Below, in pieces: positions 11,864-21,516 of a stretch of 64,000 bases of DNA (its first letter is position 1; each line of letters opens with the position of its first letter). Location: assembly GCF_012927275.1 (NCBI RefSeq), contig NZ_JABBGG010000009.1, forward strand, positions 1 to 64,000, given 5' to 3'. Made by a program: the position numbers and the translations under genes. This DNA comes from Massilia polaris (lineage in GTDB: Bacteria; Pseudomonadota; Gammaproteobacteria; Burkholderiales; Burkholderiaceae_D). Under the pieces are notes generated by a model. It had not been told where the DNA came from, searched no databases, and was given only the letters and a program-made list of their open reading frames with translations.

Positions 11864-11902
11864 ATGACAACGTTCCGCCTTTCACCTGGAGTTGCACGAT
11901 GA
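11864..11902 (+). CDS. 12-codon ORF overlapping the M56 start (possible remnant of a blaI-type gene)
   Basis: The ORF encodes MTTFRLSPGVAR, has GGAG upstream and overlaps the M56 start codon as ATGA. M56/BlaR1-like genes usually follow a BlaI/MecI regulator gene of about 120 codons with just this kind of coupling. The peptide could be a leader or the scar of an internal deletion. There is no direct evidence that it is translated. Confidence 0.35.
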   Translation: MTTFRLSPGVAR

Positions 11903-13827
11903 GCGCGCTGCTGCCTGCGCTGGCATGGGCGCTGCTCGACTTCGTATGGCAGGGATTGCTGATCGGCTGGGGCGCGGCGCTGGTGCTGGCGGCCATGCGT
12001 ACCGCGCGCCCCCAGTCGCGCTACGCCGTGGCCTGTGCCGCGCTGCTGCTGTGCGCGGCGCTGCCGCTGGCCGGCGTGATTGAGCGCAATGCTGATGTGC
12101 AGGCCTTGAACTCGACCTTCCTGCCGCTCGCGAGCGCAGATGCCGGGCAGGGCGTCTCCATGCTGACCAGCACCGAGCCGGCGACCTTGCTCGCCGGCCG
12201 CCTGGCCGGTTGGGAGCAGGCCTTGCAGGCGCGCCTGCCGCTGGTGGTGCTGCTGTGGTCCTGTGGCGCGGCGCTGCTGGCGCTGCGCATGGCGGTGGGC
12301 CTGGCTTGGGTGCGGCGCCTGACCAGCACCGGCCAGCATCGCGCCGATCCCGCATGGCAGGCGCGCCTCGACCGGATGGCCGCAGGCTTCGGCATTTCAC
12401 GCCGCGTCGTGCTGGGCCTTGTCGACGATATCCAAAGCCCGGTCACGGCCGGCTGGTGGCGGCCGGTGGTGCTGGTGCCTGCCTCGCTCATTTCCGGCAT
12501 GCCGCCGCAACTGCTCGAAGCGCTGCTGGCGCACGAACTGGCGCACATCCGGCGCCACGATTACCTCGTCAACCTGGTGCAGGGCGCGATCGAGATCGTG
12601 CTGTTCTACCACCCCACCGTGTGGTGGCTGTCGAGCCGCATCCGCGTTGAACGCGAACAGGTTGCAGATGATTTAGCCGCAAGCATGCTGGGCGAACCGC
12701 GGCGCCTGGCACTTGCATTGTCCGAGCTGGACCAGTTCCAGTTCTCCATCCCTCAACTCGCCCATGCGGCACACGGAGGAAACCTTATGTCACGCATCAA
12801 ACGCCTGGTACGCCCGGATACCGAACCGCTTAACTGGAAGATGGCGCTGCCCGCGCTTGGCCTCGCGGCGGCCTTTGCCGGCTTCTATGTCCACGCCCAG
12901 TCCACGCCGCCAACGCCGCCGGCGCCGCCAGTGCCGTCCGTCGCCGACATGCCCGCCCCACCGGCCCCACCGGCAGCGCCGGCAGCGGCCAAGCGGCACC
13001 AGCTGCCCGAACCACCGGCGCCGCCAGCACCGCCTGCGCCGCCACCGCCGCCGCCAAAATGGAGCGTCGACCGGGCACCGGGCGAACTGTCCTACGCGAT
13101 TGTTCGCGCCGATGAACGCGGCGGCACCAGCATGAATGGCCACAGCGACGATTTCGACGACCTGAAAGCCGCGAAGCGCGCGGTCAAGGGCGAGTTCCTG
13201 TGGTTCCGCGACCGTAACGGCAAGGCCTACATCGTGCAGGACGCAGGCATCATGGCCCGCGTCCACAAGGCGTGGGAGCCGCTCGACCGCCTGGGCAAGA
13301 AGATGGACGTGCACGGCAAGGAGATGGACCAGCACGGCAAGGTCATGGAATCGCTGGGCCGCGAAATGACCGCCGCCGCTCCCGCCACCGTCCAAAGCGC
13401 CGCAATGCGCAGCGCCGAGCGCGACATCGAAGCGCTGGGCCGCGAGCAGGAGAAGCTCGGACGCGACATGGAAAAACTCGGCCGCGCAATGGCGGAGGGA
13501 ACGCCGGCCCAGCGTGACAGCAAGGCGCGCGAAATGGACCGGCTGGCGGCAAAGATGGACGTGCTGTCGCATGAGATGGACAAGCACGCCAGGGTAATCG
13601 AGCAGGAGTCGCGCCAGATCGAAAAGGCCAGCAAGCCGATGGAAGCGATCGGCGCGCGGATGGAGCAGGCCGGGCGTCCGATGGAAGCCATCGGCAAGAA
13701 GATGGAAGTGCTCGGCAAGCAGATGGAAACGGAAAGCCGCGCCGCCGGCAAGACCGTGCGCAGCCTGATCGACGAAGCGATTTCGAAGGGCCTGGCCAAG
13801 CCTGCCCCGGGTTCGGGCGCAAGCTGA
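11899..13827 (+). CDS. M56 family (BlaR1-like) membrane metallopeptidase with heptad-repeat tail
   Basis: The 642-residue protein begins with hydrophobic segments (about residues 7-60 and 110-140). It has the zinc motif HELAH at 212-216 within an M56 domain, then a further membrane span near 315-335. After it comes a Pro/Ala-rich linker (about 336-393) and a periplasmic-type region. The last ~165 residues are heptads of the form M-E/D-x-x-G-K/R-x, for example MEAIGARMEQAGRPMEAIG, predicted helical. M56 proteins sense envelope or beta-lactam stress and usually cleave a BlaI-type repressor, but no such gene adjoins. GGAG precedes the start. The role of the tail is unknown. Confidence 0.85.
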   Translation: MSALLPALAWALLDFVWQGLLIGWGAALVLAAMRTARPQSRYAVACAALLLCAALPLAGVIERNADVQALNSTFLPLASADAGQGVSMLTSTEPATLLAGRLAGWEQALQARLPLVVLLWSCGAALLALRMAVGLAWVRRLTSTGQHRADPAWQARLDRMAAGFGISRRVVLGLVDDIQSPVTAGWWRPVVLVPASLISGMPPQLLEALLAHELAHIRRHDYLVNLVQGAIEIVLFYHPTVWWLSSRIRVEREQVADDLAASMLGEPRRLALALSELDQFQFSIPQLAHAAHGGNLMSRIKRLVRPDTEPLNWKMALPALGLAAAFAGFYVHAQSTPPTPPAPPVPSVADMPAPPAPPAAPAAAKRHQLPEPPAPPAPPAPPPPPPKWSVDRAPGELSYAIVRADERGGTSMNGHSDDFDDLKAAKRAVKGEFLWFRDRNGKAYIVQDAGIMARVHKAWEPLDRLGKKMDVHGKEMDQHGKVMESLGREMTAAAPATVQSAAMRSAERDIEALGREQEKLGRDMEKLGRAMAEGTPAQRDSKAREMDRLAAKMDVLSHEMDKHARVIEQESRQIEKASKPMEAIGARMEQAGRPMEAIGKKMEVLGKQMETESRAAGKTVRSLIDEAISKGLAKPAPGSGAS

Positions 13828-13833
13828 TTTTGC

Positions 13834-13876
13834 CCGGTCCCGCGCTGGCATAGTTAATCTGCCAACGCGGGACCGG
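13834..13876. repeat. Inverted repeat with 17-bp arms after the M56 gene
   Basis: CCGGTCCCGCG-C-TGGCA and its near-perfect complement (one mismatch) are separated by 9 bases. It begins 7 bases after the M56 stop and no T-run follows. It may end the transcript or stabilise its 3' end, or belong to a dispersed palindrome family. Confidence 0.7.
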
Positions 13877-13923
13877 CGCCGATTCGGGCATCGGGAACCC
13901 ACCCCTCCCGGTATAATCACGGG

Positions 13924-16230
13924 ATGCAAAATCTCCTCCACAATCTCAATCCCGAACAACTCGCCGCCGTCACCCTGCCGCAGCAAAGCGCCCTGATCCT
14001 GGCGGGCGCCGGTTCGGGAAAAACGCGCGTGCTGACCACCCGCATCGCGTGGCTGATCCAGACCGGCCAGGTGTCGCCGGCCGGGATCATGGCCGTGACC
14101 TTTACCAATAAGGCCGCGAAGGAGATGCTGACGCGGCTGTCGGCGATGCTGCCGATCAGTACGCGCGGGATGTGGATCGGTACCTTCCACGGGCTGTCCA
14201 ACCGCCTGCTGCGCACCCACTACCGCGACGCCGCGCTGCCGCAAACCTTCCAGATCCTCGACTCGCAAGACCAGCTGTCGATGATCAAGCGCCTGCTCAA
14301 GGCGAACAACGTCGACGATGAAAAGTACCCGGCCAAGGCCCTGATGTACTTCATCAACAACGCCAAGGACCAGGGCCTGCGCGCCAGCCAGGTCGAGGCG
14401 TTCGACCCGATCGAACGCAAGATGGTCGAGCTGTACGAGCTGTACGACATGCAGTGCCAGCGCGAGGGCGTGGTCGATTTCGCCGAGCTGCTGCTGCGCT
14501 GCTACGAACTGCTGTCGCGTAACCAGCCGCTGCGCGAGCACTACCAGACGCGCTTCCGCCACATCCTCGTCGACGAGTTCCAGGATACCAACGACCTGCA
14601 ATACCGCCTGCTCAAGCTGCTGGCCGGCCACGGCGAACGCCATGGCGGCGCGCTGTTCGCGGTCGGCGACGACGACCAGAGCATCTACGCGTTCCGCGGC
14701 GCGAACGTGGGCAACATGAGCGCGTTCGAACGCGAGTTCAAGGTCGAGAACCTGATCAAGCTGGAGCAGAACTACCGCTCGCACGGCCACATCCTCGACA
14801 GCGCCAACCAGCTGATCTCCAATAACAGCAAGCGCCTCGGCAAAAACCTGCGCACCGACGCGGGCCACGGCGAGCCGGTGCGCATCTACGAAGCGTCGTC
14901 CGACCTCGAAGAAGCGCAGTGGATCATCGAGGAAGCCAAGAGCCTGATGGCTGAAGGATCTTCGCGCAGCGAAATCGCGATTTTGTACCGCTCCAACGCG
15001 CAATCGCGCGTGATCGAACACGCGCTGTTCGCGGCCGGCCTGCCGTACACCGTGTACGGCGGCCAGCGCTACTTCCAGCGCGCCGAGGTCAAGCACGCCA
15101 TCGCCTACCTGCAGCTGATGGACAATCCGCACAACGATTCGGCTTTCCTGCGCGTGGTGAATTTCCCGACGCGCGGCATCGGCATGCGCACCATCGAGCA
15201 GCTGCAGGCGGCGGCCGACCAGTACCGCGTGTCGCTGTATGCGGCGGTGCCTTATGTGGCGGGCAAGGGCGGTTCGTCGCTGAACAGCTTTGTACGATTG
15301 ATCGAAGGCGCGCGTTTCGAAACGCAGCAGCTGTCGCTGCCCGAGATGGTGCGCGTGGTGCTCGAGTCCAGCGGCCTGCTGACGCACTACCAGAACGAAA
15401 AAGAAGGCGCCGACCGCATCGAAAACCTCGAGCAGATGGTCAACGCGGCGACCCAGTTCGTGCAGGAGGAAGGCTTCGGCCAGAGCGCCCCGGCGCATCT
15501 CGGACCGCAAGCGCAGGCGCAGGCCGGCGACGCCATCGTCAACCAGGACGGCATCGAGATCCTCGACGCCGATGTGCCGCTGTCGACCGTGATGTCGCCG
15601 CTGTCAGCCTTCCTGTCGCACGCATCGCTGGAAGCTGGCGACGCCCAGGCGCAGGCAGGGCAGGACGCGCTGCAGCTGATGACGGTGCACTCGGCCAAGG
15701 GCCTTGAATTCGACGCGGTGTTCATCACCGGCCTTGAAGAAGGCCTGTTCCCGCATGAGAGCAGTTCGCGCGAGATGGATGGCGTCGATGAAGAGCGGCG
15801 CCTGATGTACGTGGCGATCACGCGTGCACGCCGCCGCCTGTATATGAGCTTTACGCAGACGCGCATGCTGCATGGCCAGACCCGCTACAACATGAAGTCG
15901 CGCTTCTTCGACGAGCTGCCTGAAGAGGCGCTGAAGTGGCTGTCGCCGCGCGTGCAGGCCCAGTGGTTCGGCAACAAGAAGTCGGCGTGGGACGATGCGA
16001 AGTTCAGCGGCGGATCGGATAACAAGATCGCGCAGCAGATCACGCAGAAGTCCGCCAGCGGCCCGGGCTGGCGCATCGGCGAGTCCGTCGCGCACGGCAA
16101 ATTCGGCGAGGGCGTGATCGTCAATATCGAGGGCAGCGGCGGGAACGCGCGCGCCCAGATCAACTTTGGTCGGGCCGGGATGAAGGTGCTCGACCTGTCA
16201 GTGGCCAAACTGGAGCGCGTTGGCGGTTAA
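13924..16230 (+). CDS. uvrD: UvrD/PcrA/Rep-type ATP-dependent DNA helicase
   Basis: Superfamily 1A 3'-5' helicase for nucleotide excision and mismatch repair. Motifs run in order through the 768 residues: Walker A GAGSGKT at 28-34, the Ia segment TFTNKAAKEM, motif II DEFQDT near 217, GDDDQSIYAFRGA, the arginine motif QNYRS, TVHSAKGLEF and VAITRARR. The last ~55 residues contain a Tudor-like segment (GESVAHGKFGEGVIVNIEG), as in UvrD and PcrA. That segment and the overall length favour UvrD over Rep. It is monocistronic, between two hairpins. Confidence 0.92.
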   Translation: MQNLLHNLNPEQLAAVTLPQQSALILAGAGSGKTRVLTTRIAWLIQTGQVSPAGIMAVTFTNKAAKEMLTRLSAMLPISTRGMWIGTFHGLSNRLLRTHYRDAALPQTFQILDSQDQLSMIKRLLKANNVDDEKYPAKALMYFINNAKDQGLRASQVEAFDPIERKMVELYELYDMQCQREGVVDFAELLLRCYELLSRNQPLREHYQTRFRHILVDEFQDTNDLQYRLLKLLAGHGERHGGALFAVGDDDQSIYAFRGANVGNMSAFEREFKVENLIKLEQNYRSHGHILDSANQLISNNSKRLGKNLRTDAGHGEPVRIYEASSDLEEAQWIIEEAKSLMAEGSSRSEIAILYRSNAQSRVIEHALFAAGLPYTVYGGQRYFQRAEVKHAIAYLQLMDNPHNDSAFLRVVNFPTRGIGMRTIEQLQAAADQYRVSLYAAVPYVAGKGGSSLNSFVRLIEGARFETQQLSLPEMVRVVLESSGLLTHYQNEKEGADRIENLEQMVNAATQFVQEEGFGQSAPAHLGPQAQAQAGDAIVNQDGIEILDADVPLSTVMSPLSAFLSHASLEAGDAQAQAGQDALQLMTVHSAKGLEFDAVFITGLEEGLFPHESSSREMDGVDEERRLMYVAITRARRRLYMSFTQTRMLHGQTRYNMKSRFFDELPEEALKWLSPRVQAQWFGNKKSAWDDAKFSGGSDNKIAQQITQKSASGPGWRIGESVAHGKFGEGVIVNIEGSGGNARAQINFGRAGMKVLDLSVAKLERVGG

Positions 16231-16233
16231 TTC

Positions 16234-16262
16234 GTCGTTCCTCCCGCTAAGGGGGGAACGAC
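16234..16262. terminator. Hairpin between convergent uvrD and BPSS1780-family gene
   Basis: The stem GTCGTTCC/GGAACGAC encloses a 13-base loop in the 36-base gap between convergent genes. It lacks a long T-run. The same stem sequence recurs at 42789-42830, so it belongs to a dispersed family that here probably insulates the two transcripts. Confidence 0.6.
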
Positions 16263-16266
16263 AAGA

Positions 16267-17049
16267 TCAGGCGTCGTTGGCTGGGACTGGCTGCGTCAGC
16301 TCGGCTTCCGGCGCGCCGAACAGGCGGCAGTAGATCGCATAGAACGAGCAGAAGGCCGCGATCGTGTAGATAAGCGAAACCGTGATCAGCACCGGCTGAA
16401 ACATCGAGGTGCGTCCGAAGATCAGGAATACGACCTGCCCAATGATCGCGCTGATGCCGAACCACGAGAGCGCGAAAACCATGAACGCCTTGGTCGCGCC
16501 AAGGATACCGACCACACTGTAGAACACGGCCTTGCCGACGCCCATGCGCTTCCAGTGGACCAGCGGTCCGGTGAACGCCAGCAGTACGAACGAAATGAGC
16601 TGGGCGAATGCTGTAAACAGGATCGCCGCTCCGAACGCCGAGTTTTTCGTTTCCGGGGCATCCGGCTCAAGCTGGCGCAGCAGGACCTGCAGCCATACAC
16701 CGCCATCGACCAGCGTGGAGGCGGCAATCGCAAGCATGGCCAGCGCCATGTAAACCAGGCCAAGCTTGATCAGCGTTGGAAATGCGGGCGAACGGAACCC
16801 CGTCAGCAGCAGGCCCGGATGGACGCGCTTGCCCTGCTCGGCATTGGCGCAGCCCTGCATGAAGGCCACGGTAAATATCGGCACCAGCAGGTAGGACAGC
16901 AGTTTGCCGACCAGCGGCACAAGGCCGAGCGCGACTGCCACCAGCACGTAGCCGAAGAACAGGGCGCCCAGGCCCAGCGGCTGCTTGCGGAACAGGGCAA
17001 AGCCTTGCTTGACCCAGTTCCAGCCTTCGCGCGCTGGTAATTTATTCAT
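16267..17049 (-). CDS. BPSS1780 family multi-pass membrane protein
   Basis: The 260-residue protein has about six hydrophobic segments and the family opening [31 protein letters not shown]. The BPSS1780 family is common in betaproteobacteria and has no established function. Its start overlaps the end of thrB by 8 bases on the same strand, so the two are probably co-transcribed and translationally coupled. Confidence 0.85.
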   Translation of the reverse strand: MNKLPAREGWNWVKQGFALFRKQPLGLGALFFGYVLVAVALGLVPLVGKLLSYLLVPIFTVAFMQGCANAEQGKRVHPGLLLTGFRSPAFPTLIKLGLVYMALAMLAIAASTLVDGGVWLQVLLRQLEPDAPETKNSAFGAAILFTAFAQLISFVLLAFTGPLVHWKRMGVGKAVFYSVVGILGATKAFMVFALSWFGISAIIGQVVFLIFGRTSMFQPVLITVSLIYTIAAFCSFYAIYCRLFGAPEAELTQPVPANDA

Positions 17050-18004
17050 GAAACAGCTCCGGTGCCGGTGTGGCGATACGTTCGCGCAGGATGCGCTCGA
17101 AATGGGTGGGATCGTGCGGGGTCAGCATTTCGGCCTCGCGCGGCTGGTGGAAATCGTACAGGCGCGACAGCCAGAAGCGCAGCGCGGCCGCGCGCAGCAT
17201 CGGCTGCCACGAGGCGTGTTCGTCCGCAGTGAACGGGCGCTCGGCATGGTAAGCGTCGAGCATCGCGCGTGCGCGCGCCACGTCGATCTCGCCGGTCGCA
17301 AGGTCGATGCACCAATCGTTAACGGTGACGGCGACATCGAACAGCCAGGTGTCGCAGCCGGCGAAATAGAAATCGAAGAAGCCGGTCAGCTGCTCGCCGA
17401 CGAACATCACGTTATTGCGGAACAGGTCTGCATGCACCGGACCGCGCGGCAGCGCCGCGTAAGGCGCGCAGCCGTGGAAGGCGCCCTGGAAGTGCATTTC
17501 GGCGCGCAGCAGGTGGGCGTTGGCGTCGTCGAGGCAAGGCAGCACCGCCGGCGTGGTCCCGTTCCACCAGTCGATGCCGCGCAGGTTCGGCTGCTGCATC
17601 GGGAAGTCGCGCCCGGCCACATGCATCCGTGCCAGCATCGCGCCGACAGCCGCGCAGTGCGCCGGCTGCGGATCCATTTGCGACCTGCCTTCGAGCTTGC
17701 TGACGATGGCCGCCGGCTTGCCCTGCAGGGGAACCACCAGCTCGCCCTGGTCGTTGGCCACCGGCGCAGGCACGGGAATGCCGCGCACGGCAAGGTGGCG
17801 CATCAGGTTCAGGTAGAACGGCAGCTGGTCGAAACCGAGGTTTTCGAAGATGGTGAGCACGTACTCGCCGCGCTCGGTCGTGAGGAAGAAATTGCTGTTC
17901 TCAATGCCTGATGCGATGCCTTTGAGCGCCTGTGCGTTGCCAAGAGGGAACTGCTTGATCCACTGGGTGAGGTCACCCAGCCCGACCGCGGTAAATACTG
18001 CCAT
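17042..18004 (-). CDS. thrB: Homoserine kinase (APH-fold type)
   Basis: Phosphorylates homoserine on the way to threonine. The 320-residue protein belongs to the aminoglycoside-phosphotransferase fold, not the GHMP kinases. The kinase-like catalytic segment [14 protein letters not shown] and the following FFDFYFAG (the DFG-equivalent aspartate) are present. It opens with [16 protein letters not shown], typical of betaproteobacterial ThrB. The upstream DUF2782 gene on the same strand may share its transcript. Other threonine genes are not in this window. Confidence 0.95.
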   Translation of the reverse strand: MAVFTAVGLGDLTQWIKQFPLGNAQALKGIASGIENSNFFLTTERGEYVLTIFENLGFDQLPFYLNLMRHLAVRGIPVPAPVANDQGELVVPLQGKPAAIVSKLEGRSQMDPQPAHCAAVGAMLARMHVAGRDFPMQQPNLRGIDWWNGTTPAVLPCLDDANAHLLRAEMHFQGAFHGCAPYAALPRGPVHADLFRNNVMFVGEQLTGFFDFYFAGCDTWLFDVAVTVNDWCIDLATGEIDVARARAMLDAYHAERPFTADEHASWQPMLRAAALRFWLSRLYDFHQPREAEMLTPHDPTHFERILRERIATPAPELFHE

Positions 18005-18078
18005 GTGAACGCGAAAAAAGAGAAAGAGTCAGTTGGGAACGGCGCGTTTGCGAGCCCGGATGTCCGGGCATCAAGGCC

Positions 18079-18510
18079 TTACTTGGCCGGCGGCGGCGGA
18101 GGAACAGCCGCAGGTGGCGCGGCAGCGGCGGCGGCTGCCGCTTCTTCGTCGCGCTGGGCCTGCTTTTTCTTACTCAGGTCAAACTCCAGCACTTTCCATT
18201 GCGGCGGACGCAGCGTGCTGCCGGTGCCGACGCTGGTTTCGGTGACGCTGGCCGGGTTGCTGCCCTTCATCGTGTAGGTGCTCTTGCCGCTCTTGACCTC
18301 CACTTCCCTGACCTGGCCGCCGTCACGGGTTTCCCTGACCTTGCGCTGCTCGTCGCGCTGCGGCACGATGGTGACCGGCGTGTCGCTGCCTTCTTCGATG
18401 CGCTCCAGCTTCGGCGGCGCGTCGCTCGGTTTGGTCTGTGCATATGCAGCCCCGCCATTGGCCAACAGGAAGAGGGCAAGCAGTTTCACGGCTGGGGATG
18501 TGCGCATCAT
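18079..18510 (-). CDS. DUF2782 domain-containing exported protein
   Basis: This 143-residue protein has a signal peptide (about residues 1-25, ending near AAYAQ), a compact DUF2782-like middle (VTIVPQRDEQRKVRE...STYTMKGS) and an Ala/Pro-rich low-complexity tail. Its function is unknown. Homologues commonly sit next to thrB and polA in betaproteobacteria, as here. The ATG at 18510 was chosen because AGGTGA lies 5 bases upstream; a GTG three codons earlier is possible. Confidence 0.8.
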   Translation of the reverse strand: MMRTSPAVKLLALFLLANGGAAYAQTKPSDAPPKLERIEEGSDTPVTIVPQRDEQRKVRETRDGGQVREVEVKSGKSTYTMKGSNPASVTETSVGTGSTLRPPQWKVLEFDLSKKKQAQRDEEAAAAAAAAPPAAVPPPPPAK

Positions 18511-18694
18511 GATGGTCACCTATATTCGTTGCGACCATTGTAACAAACACCTGTGCTTCCCTGTGAAAATGGTCCGAATCGTGCCCAGACGCTGGACTGT
18601 ACGGGCCGTGTCGTTGCGTTTTCTTCATGCGCGATTCTGCGATAATGGCAGTTATTCGCCGGCGCCACGCCCGGCCCACCTTCTTATTGGCACT

Positions 18695-21448
18695 ATGCAA
18701 AATACCCTGTTGTTAGTTGACGGTTCCAGTTACCTGTACCGCGCTTTCCACGCGCTGCCTGACCTGCGCAGCCCGGAAGGCCACCCGACCGGCGCCATGC
18801 ACGGCATGGTCAACATGCTGCGCCGCCTGCGCCAGGATTACCCGGCCGCCTACATCGCCTGCGTGTTCGATGCGAAGGGCAAGACTTTCCGCGACGACAT
18901 GTATCCCGAATACAAGGCAACGCGCGCGTCGATGCCGGATGACCTGCGCCTGCAGATCGAGCCGATCCACGAAGCGGTCAAACACATGGGCTGGCCGATC
19001 CTGATGGTCGAGGGCGTCGAAGCGGACGACGTGATCGGCACCTTGTCGGTGCAGGCGTCGGCGCTCGGCATGAACACCATCGTCTCGACCGGCGACAAGG
19101 ACCTGGCCCAGCTGGTCAACGACAAGGTCATGCTGATCAACACGATGACCAATGAAAAGCTCGACGAAGCCGGCGTGCTGGCCAAGTTCGGCGTGCCGCC
19201 GAACCGCATCATCGACTACCTGACCCTGATCGGCGATACCGTCGACAATATCCCGGGCGTGAGCAAGTGCGGTCCGAAGACCGCGCTCAAATGGCTGACG
19301 CAGCACGGCAGCCTGCAGGGCGTCATCGACAACCACCACACGGTCAGCGGCGCGGTCGGCGAGAACCTGCGCAGCGCGCTCGAATGGCTGCCGCAAGGCC
19401 GCACCCTGATCACGGTGAAAACCGACTGCGACCTGTCGGGGCACATGGTGTCGATCTCGGAAACGCTGGTTGGGAAGGACGAGAATAAAGAAGGCCTGCG
19501 CGACTTCTTCCAGCGCTACGGCTTCAAGACGCTGCTGCGCGAAATCGGCGCGGCGGTCGATGCGGGCGGCGCGGCTGCCAGCGGCGTGCTGCTTAATTCG
19601 CCGGAGGGCGACCTGTTCGGCATCGCCGCCACGCCGGTCATCCGCGGTGAGTACGAGACCGTGCTGACCGAGGACGCGCTCGACAAATGGCTGGCGCTGG
19701 TGGACGCGGCCGAACTGACCTCGGTCGACACCGAAACCACCTCGCTCGATCCGATGACGGCGCAAATGGTCGGCATCTCGCTGAGCGTCGAACCAGGCAA
19801 GGGCGCCTACATTCCGGTGGCGCACCGGTACGCTGGCGTGCCCGAGCAGCTGTCGCGCGAACTCGTGCTCGGCAAACTGCGCGCCTGGCTGGAAGACCCG
19901 GCCAAGCCGAAGGTCGGCCAGAACCTCAAGTACGACAGCCACATCTTCGCCAACCACGGCGTGGCCTTGCGCGGCATCATGCACGACACGCTGCTGCAAT
20001 CGTACGTGTTCGAATCGCACAAGCCGCACGACATGGATGGCCTGGCGATGCGCCACCTCGGCTACACGACCATTCCGTTCACCGAGGTGTGCGGCAAGGG
20101 CGCTGGCCAGATCTGCTTCGACCAGGTCGAGCTGTCGCGCGCGACCGAGTACGCAGGCGAAGACTCCGACATCACGCTGCGCCTGCACCACGCGATGAAG
20201 GGCCACGTCGAAAGCAGCGAGAAACTCAATTTCATCTACCGCCAGATCGAGCTGCCGACCTCCGTGGTGCTGCAGAAGATCGAACGCAACGGCGTGCTGA
20301 TCGACTCGGCGCTGCTTGACACCCAGTCGAACGAACTTGGTGCGCGCATGATGGAGCTGGAGCGCAAAGCGCACGAACTGGCCGGCGGTCCATTCAACCT
20401 TGGCTCGCCGAAGCAGATCGGTGAAATCTTCTTCGGCAAGCTGCAACTGCCGGTGATTAAAAAGACCCCGAGCGGCGCGCCGTCGACCGACGAGGAGGTG
20501 CTGCAAAAGCTGGCCGAAGACTTCCCGCTGCCGAAGGTACTGCTGGAGCACCGCAGCCTGTCGAAGCTGAAGTCGACCTACACCGACAAGCTGCCGAAGA
20601 TGGTCAACCGCGAGACCGGCCGCGTGCACACCAATTATGCGCAGGCGGTTGCGGTGACGGGGCGCCTGTCGTCGAACGACCCGAACCTGCAGAACATCCC
20701 GATCAGGACAAGCGAAGGGCGTCGCATCCGCGAAGCGTTTATCGCACCGCCGGGCAGCGTGATCGTATCGGCCGACTACTCGCAGATCGAGCTGCGTATC
20801 ATGGCGCACATCTCTGAAGACGAAGCGATGCTGCGCGCGTTCGCCGAAGGCGAGGACATCCACCGCGCGACCGCCGCCGAAATCTTCGGCGTCGCGCCTG
20901 CTGACGTCGACAGCGAACAGCGGCGCTACGCCAAGGTCATCAACTTCGGCCTGATCTACGGCATGAGCGCCTTCGGGCTGGCCGGCAACCTTGGCGTTGA
21001 CCGAGCCGCGGCCCAGAGCTACATCGACAAATACTTCGCGCGCTTCTCGGGCGTCAAGCAGTACATGGACGACACCCGCATGCAAGCGAAGGCGCGCGGC
21101 TATGTCGAAACCGTATTCGGGCGGCGCCTGTGGCTCCCGGAGATCAACTCGCCGAACGGTCCGCGCCGCCAGGGCGCCGAGCGCGCCGCGATCAACGCGC
21201 CGATGCAAGGCACTGCGGCCGACCTGATCAAGCTGGCGATGATTGCGGTGCAGGGCTGGCTGGAGACAAGCGGCATGGCCACGCGCATGGTGATGCAGGT
21301 GCACGATGAACTGGTGCTCGAAGTGCCGGAAGCGGAGCTCGAGATCGTCAAGGTCAAGCTGCCGGAGCTGATGGCTGGTGTCGCGCAACTGAGTGTCCCG
21401 CTGCTGGCCGAGGTCGGCGTCGGCCCGAACTGGGACCAGGCCCACTAA
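18695..21448 (+). CDS. polA: DNA polymerase I
   Basis: Repair and Okazaki-fragment polymerase of 917 residues. Domains in order: 5'-3' exonuclease (about 1-290, opening MQNTLLLVDGSSYLYRAFHA), an intact 3'-5' proofreading domain (SVDTETTSLDPM, near 345) and the family A polymerase (about 530-917). The last carries motif A DYSQIELRIMAH, motif B with RRYAKVINFGLIYGMSAFGL and motif C VHDELVLEVP. The frame is open 139 codons further upstream, but family length and the N-terminal sequence fix the ATG at 18695. It is divergent from the DUF2782 gene. Confidence 0.97.
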   Translation: MQNTLLLVDGSSYLYRAFHALPDLRSPEGHPTGAMHGMVNMLRRLRQDYPAAYIACVFDAKGKTFRDDMYPEYKATRASMPDDLRLQIEPIHEAVKHMGWPILMVEGVEADDVIGTLSVQASALGMNTIVSTGDKDLAQLVNDKVMLINTMTNEKLDEAGVLAKFGVPPNRIIDYLTLIGDTVDNIPGVSKCGPKTALKWLTQHGSLQGVIDNHHTVSGAVGENLRSALEWLPQGRTLITVKTDCDLSGHMVSISETLVGKDENKEGLRDFFQRYGFKTLLREIGAAVDAGGAAASGVLLNSPEGDLFGIAATPVIRGEYETVLTEDALDKWLALVDAAELTSVDTETTSLDPMTAQMVGISLSVEPGKGAYIPVAHRYAGVPEQLSRELVLGKLRAWLEDPAKPKVGQNLKYDSHIFANHGVALRGIMHDTLLQSYVFESHKPHDMDGLAMRHLGYTTIPFTEVCGKGAGQICFDQVELSRATEYAGEDSDITLRLHHAMKGHVESSEKLNFIYRQIELPTSVVLQKIERNGVLIDSALLDTQSNELGARMMELERKAHELAGGPFNLGSPKQIGEIFFGKLQLPVIKKTPSGAPSTDEEVLQKLAEDFPLPKVLLEHRSLSKLKSTYTDKLPKMVNRETGRVHTNYAQAVAVTGRLSSNDPNLQNIPIRTSEGRRIREAFIAPPGSVIVSADYSQIELRIMAHISEDEAMLRAFAEGEDIHRATAAEIFGVAPADVDSEQRRYAKVINFGLIYGMSAFGLAGNLGVDRAAAQSYIDKYFARFSGVKQYMDDTRMQAKARGYVETVFGRRLWLPEINSPNGPRRQGAERAAINAPMQGTAADLIKLAMIAVQGWLETSGMATRMVMQVHDELVLEVPEAELEIVKVKLPELMAGVAQLSVPLLAEVGVGPNWDQAH

Positions 21449-21484
21449 CTGCAGGAAATTTTTGAAATTGTTGTATCTATTCAA

Positions 21485-21516
21485 TTCGGGGTCTGTCCCC
21501 GGGGACGGACCCCGAA
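21485..21516. repeat. Palindromic element, copy 2 of the interspersed repeat
   Basis: TTCGGGGTCTGTCCCC pairs with GGGGACGGACCCCGAA apart from one position that would be a G-U pair in RNA. It shares its core with the 44-bp palindrome at 11638-11681 and lies 36 bases after polA. It may help end the polA transcript. Confidence 0.88.

Noticed and set aside
12790-15510. 906-codon minus-strand open frame opposite the M56 and uvrD genes
   Set aside because: It spans two real genes and a hairpin on the other strand and has shadow composition.
18713-21484. 923-codon minus-strand open frame opposite polA
   Set aside because: Mirror frame of polA codon bias with no recognisable domain.
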